Shown here in pieces: positions 60,881-64,000 of a stretch of 64,000 nucleotides of DNA. This DNA comes from Bimastos eiseni (Eukaryota > Annelida > Clitellata > Crassiclitellata > Lumbricidae), in NCBI GenBank assembly GCA_959347315.1, contig OY365806.1, forward strand, positions 21,354,900-21,418,899. The letters are read 5' to 3'. The notes below the pieces were generated by a model. That model was given only the letters and a program-made list of their open reading frames with translations. It was not told the origin of the DNA and searched no databases. Within the stretch, counting starts at the first letter, position 1. Each line of letters begins with the position of its first letter. Made by a program: the position numbers and the translations under genes.

Positions 60881-62156
60881 GACGATGATGTTTGTAGTGT
60901 AATAAAGGACACTACAAGTTGCGCAGTCGACGGAGGCTTTATGTTTATTATGTATTATTTAGTTTAAATGAAATTGTAGCTATTAGTTTTCATGTGAACA
61001 TTCGAATCAAGCTGGACTACAGAATATTCAGATCGGCTATACACTTAATGAACTTTACATGTACGTGACAGACCAGTAGCCGCTGATAATCGCTTCTGTA
61101 ATTGGCTTAATTAATACAACTCCCAGCGCATTACCAGATTCACGCATCTGACAGCAAGAGATAGAGGGTTAAATAGAGATACAGGAAGGAGACGTAGAAA
61201 GACACATTATGGAAGATTATGGGCAAGGGCACGACGACGGAAGCGAGGGAGTGACGAGAGACGGGACAGATAACTCGGAAAGAGGACGGCCCAGACGGAC
61301 GATGGAAGCAAGCGAGGCAGAGGCGACAGGTGAAGAAATTAAGCAGACATCCGACAAGGGAAGAGAGGAAGGATATAAATATGGGACGCGGGCAATAAGG
61401 AAGGATTCGCCCAAGAAGGAGTCAATAGGCAAAGAGAGTGCGGAGTGCTACCGACGAGATTTGCTGAGCATCTCTAAACGCATGACCTGATGCCGGAGTT
61501 GTTTGACTGAGGGCGAATCGAGAAATCTACAATTATTATAGAAACCAGTTTGCTGTAAATATACGTCTGCATTTTAATATAAATCGTAACATCAAAAAGT
61601 CTTTGCTGATTCCGTGGCTAAACGAACATACACCTACCGAAGAGAAAAGCCGGCTACCACAACGACTTATCACCGCTCGCCACCATATACCTTTGGAAGA
61701 GACGATAGACAAAAATCATCTCTTCCAGTACATTGTGTCAGCCGGGAGTCGGAGTCAGCGAAGTGAAGAAAGCGAGCAACTGGAGGAGAAGACGTCGGAC
61801 GATCTACTGGAGAACAACCGGGGATTCGTTGGGGCAACTGGAGAAGAAGGAGAAGGCGGACGATCTACTGGACAATAGCCGGAGAATCGCGGAAGCCAGG
61901 AGAAGAGGAACGTCGGACGGTCACCCGAAAAGAAATCGAGGCGACGCGGCGAAGCAACAGAAGAGAATCAGAAGTGCAATTAGGATCGGAGAAGCCGAGA
62001 AGAATTGAAGGAGTGACCGGAAACTCAAAAGAATCCGGTGAGCAGTAGCCATTTTGTTAGACCGTTTTTGGTCATTTGCTACTGTATATACCTTACGCTT
62101 GGTTAGATTTGTATTGATTGTACGTCTAAATTGTGCTTAAATTTTACAACGCGGAG
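60881..62156 (+). other. Presumed 5' region of the retroelement
   Basis: The stretch 61200-62010 is rich in G and A, with overlapping open frames of charged Glu/Arg/Lys/Asp composition (61209-61490, 61603-61878 and 61733-62008). I cannot delimit a long terminal repeat or a primer-binding site because the other end of the element is outside the window. None of these frames is supported as a gene. Confidence 0.4.
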
Positions 62157-64000
62157 ATGTTCGCTAAGTTAAAGAAAGTGCAATTGCAAGACGAGTGTAA
62201 AAAGCGAGGCATTGATTACGAAGGGTTTGATAAGAAAGAGATGATCAAGAAGTTGAAGGAATACGACGAGGTGGAGGGAAGTGATGATGGAGTGGAAGAG
62301 GGAATGCATGCAGATGGAGCCGATATTAGTGAAAGTCGAATGAGACTTAAACTGATAGAGGCTGAGGAGAGGCGGTTCTTGGCAGAGGAGAGACGTTTGC
62401 ATGCAGAGAATGAGAGGATAGAAATGGAGATGGCTGTCTTAAGAGAGAAGGCTCAGTTGGGTCTTCTACATCCACAAACCTCAGCTCCTGAAGTTGACCA
62501 AGTTGCGTCTTTCACTCATGCTAAACTTCCTAGTATGAACGAAGGCGAGGATCTGCTGGGGTACTTTCACACTTTTGAGAAAACAGCCTACCTCCATGGG
62601 ATCGAGGAAAGCAAGTGGGCGAAGCTTATCCCGTCTTTGCTTAACTCCACGCTCAGAACGCATTATAACAGATTGTCTGTTGAAACGTGTGTTAATTACA
62701 GACGTACTAAATATGCATTGTTGAGTGCGTGTCGAATGGATGCAAAGCATTATTTGACTAAATTTAAGTCAATGACGAGAATAGGGAAACATACATACAC
62801 ATAATTTCTGTCAGAGTTAACGGATTTACTAAATTACTATCTTGAAAGTAAGGACATTGATAGCTTTGAAGCATTGAAAGATGACGTCATTATGGAACGT
62901 CTTAAAGAGTCATTGCCACCCGCCACTAGAAAGCCGAAAACGGCTGGTGATGTGGCAGAATTTGTCGACTTGCACTTTGAATGTACGATGGAAGGAAAGA
63001 AATGGAGCTCTGAAGAGCAAAGACAAAATAATAGGTCCAGGTTTCCCAATTCTGATATGCAAGGAAAATTTATGCACAGGACACCCATCCCTATAGAAAG
63101 GGATAATGCCATAGACAGGTTCCAGGAGCCGAGTGCAAGATCAATGCACTCAGGGTTGTCATATGGTAATCGGCCAGGAAATGTGAATCATGGTCATAAC
63201 CGAGTTCATAATACTTCTTGGCAGAGGCATGGTCAGGCACATGCGCAAGTCAAATTTGTCAAACCTAGGTCTAATGTAGATAAAGCTAAGGACTACCAAC
63301 AGAAATTTGTAGTACCTCTGTATGTAAATGGTGTGGCCGTGAATGGGCTACGAGATTCAGGTTCAGAGGTGTCATTAATTGATGCTAGTCTCGCTCTTGA
63401 CAAGTCGTCTGCCATCGACAAGCTCACAGTCCAGTGTGCCTTTGGTATTGTCAAATGCTTATCAACCTGTGAGGTTGACATTTCATCTCCAACATTTGGG
63501 TCAGATCGCACCATTCGGATGAAAGTAGGAGTGGTAGAAAATCTAGGGGTACAATACATTATTGGACACGATTTATTCACGCACAACCCAGATTTATCAG
63601 ACCCACTGCTGCCGGGCGAAATTCTGAGGCAGACAGAACCACAAAAAGCATTTGTGACAACTAGACGACGCGATTACGGCAGACAGGACAGCGAAATTCA
63701 GTTAGCTGTTAACGGTAGTGAACAGACCGACGAAAACAGGGACTTAGGGCCTATAGACGCACGACGGGATATTGACCACACTCAGGCAATAAACCAGAAC
63801 CATAGCAGCTACGAACAGCACGAGATCATTAACAGTGGCGCGGGTAACTTACAGGTAATTAAAGCGAGGACCGAACCGAGAACGGCCACGACCACTGAAG
63901 AGCAGGGAGCATCGGCGAACGGGCGAGCCGATTATGGGCAATTAATAGGTAATCAGGGCCGCCAGACAGCGGACGATGAACGGACAGACGACAAACAGAC
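62157..64000 (+). mobile_element. Gypsy-like retroelement, gag and protease region (runs off right edge)
   Basis: A single frame from ATG 62157 to the window end is interrupted only by TAA at 62802-62804 (codon 216). The N-terminus has a SAP-like motif (LQDECKKRG to EMIKKLKEY). A charged coiled coil at ~60-110 follows, then a SCAN/Ty3-like capsid segment starting with KLPSMNEGEDLLGYF. The stop falls inside the capsid, whose second half continues in the same frame to about 62990. No CCHC zinc knuckle is visible before the protease. An aspartic protease follows, with the active-site motif RDSGSEVSLID (Asp-Ser-Gly at 63354-63362) and a closing IIGHDLF. The last 400 bases encode a polar linker. 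Reverse transcriptase would lie beyond the edge. The stop makes this copy defective unless it is read through. Confidence 0.8.

Noticed and set aside
61209..62008. Charged open frames upstream of gag as separate genes
   Set aside because: They overlap in different frames in a purine-rich leader and match nothing recognisable.

Overview
The window looks like nuclear DNA of an invertebrate animal, most likely a marine deuterostome (echinoderm or hemichordate). It is AT-rich and intron-bearing. Most of it is non-coding, with microsatellites, minisatellites and decayed transposons. The palindrome AGGCCT (usually TAGGCCTA) recurs throughout the non-coding DNA, a bias I associate with echinoderm and hemichordate genomes. 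The taxon is an inference.

The main content is a tandem cluster of five genes on the minus strand coding for seven-transmembrane gustatory-receptor-like (GRL) proteins of the insect chemoreceptor superfamily. From right to left they are gene E (60005-54830), pseudogene D (50685-48352), gene C (43314-35323), gene B (32575-29386) and gene A (17818-12766). Each has one long first exon (about 350 codons), then three small exons of 69, 90 and 135-156 bases. All three introns are phase 0. The last exon carries ITYFLLIVQL, the equivalent of the family's TM7 TYhhhhhQF signature. A, B, C and E read as intact proteins of 448-458 residues. D is broken. C and E, with their flanks, are two copies of one segmental duplication, later separated by different transposon insertions.

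Between genes B and A, on the plus strand, lies a small tandem family of secreted, divergent serpin-like genes: an internally deleted pseudogene (22180), an intact single-exon gene (24156-25382) and a short decayed third copy (27116).

Mobile DNA is abundant. There is a 1.4-kb DD37D Tc1/mariner-type element with TA duplications (13721-15120), a 4.5-kb P-element/THAP-type element with 34-bp inverted repeats in intron 1 of gene C (37129-41636), and a hAT-type MITE with a perfect 8-bp target duplication (56320-56669). A MITE with a perfect 9-bp duplication (8433-8723) has a possible structural relative at 34714-34958. There are also two copies of a tRNA-derived SINE, several LINE remnants, and the gag-protease part of an LTR-type retroelement running off the right edge.

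The left 12 kb holds two small minus-strand ORFs with signal peptides and is otherwise repeats and relic elements. Exon boundaries were assigned by reading splice sites and comparing the paralogues. No transcript evidence was available.
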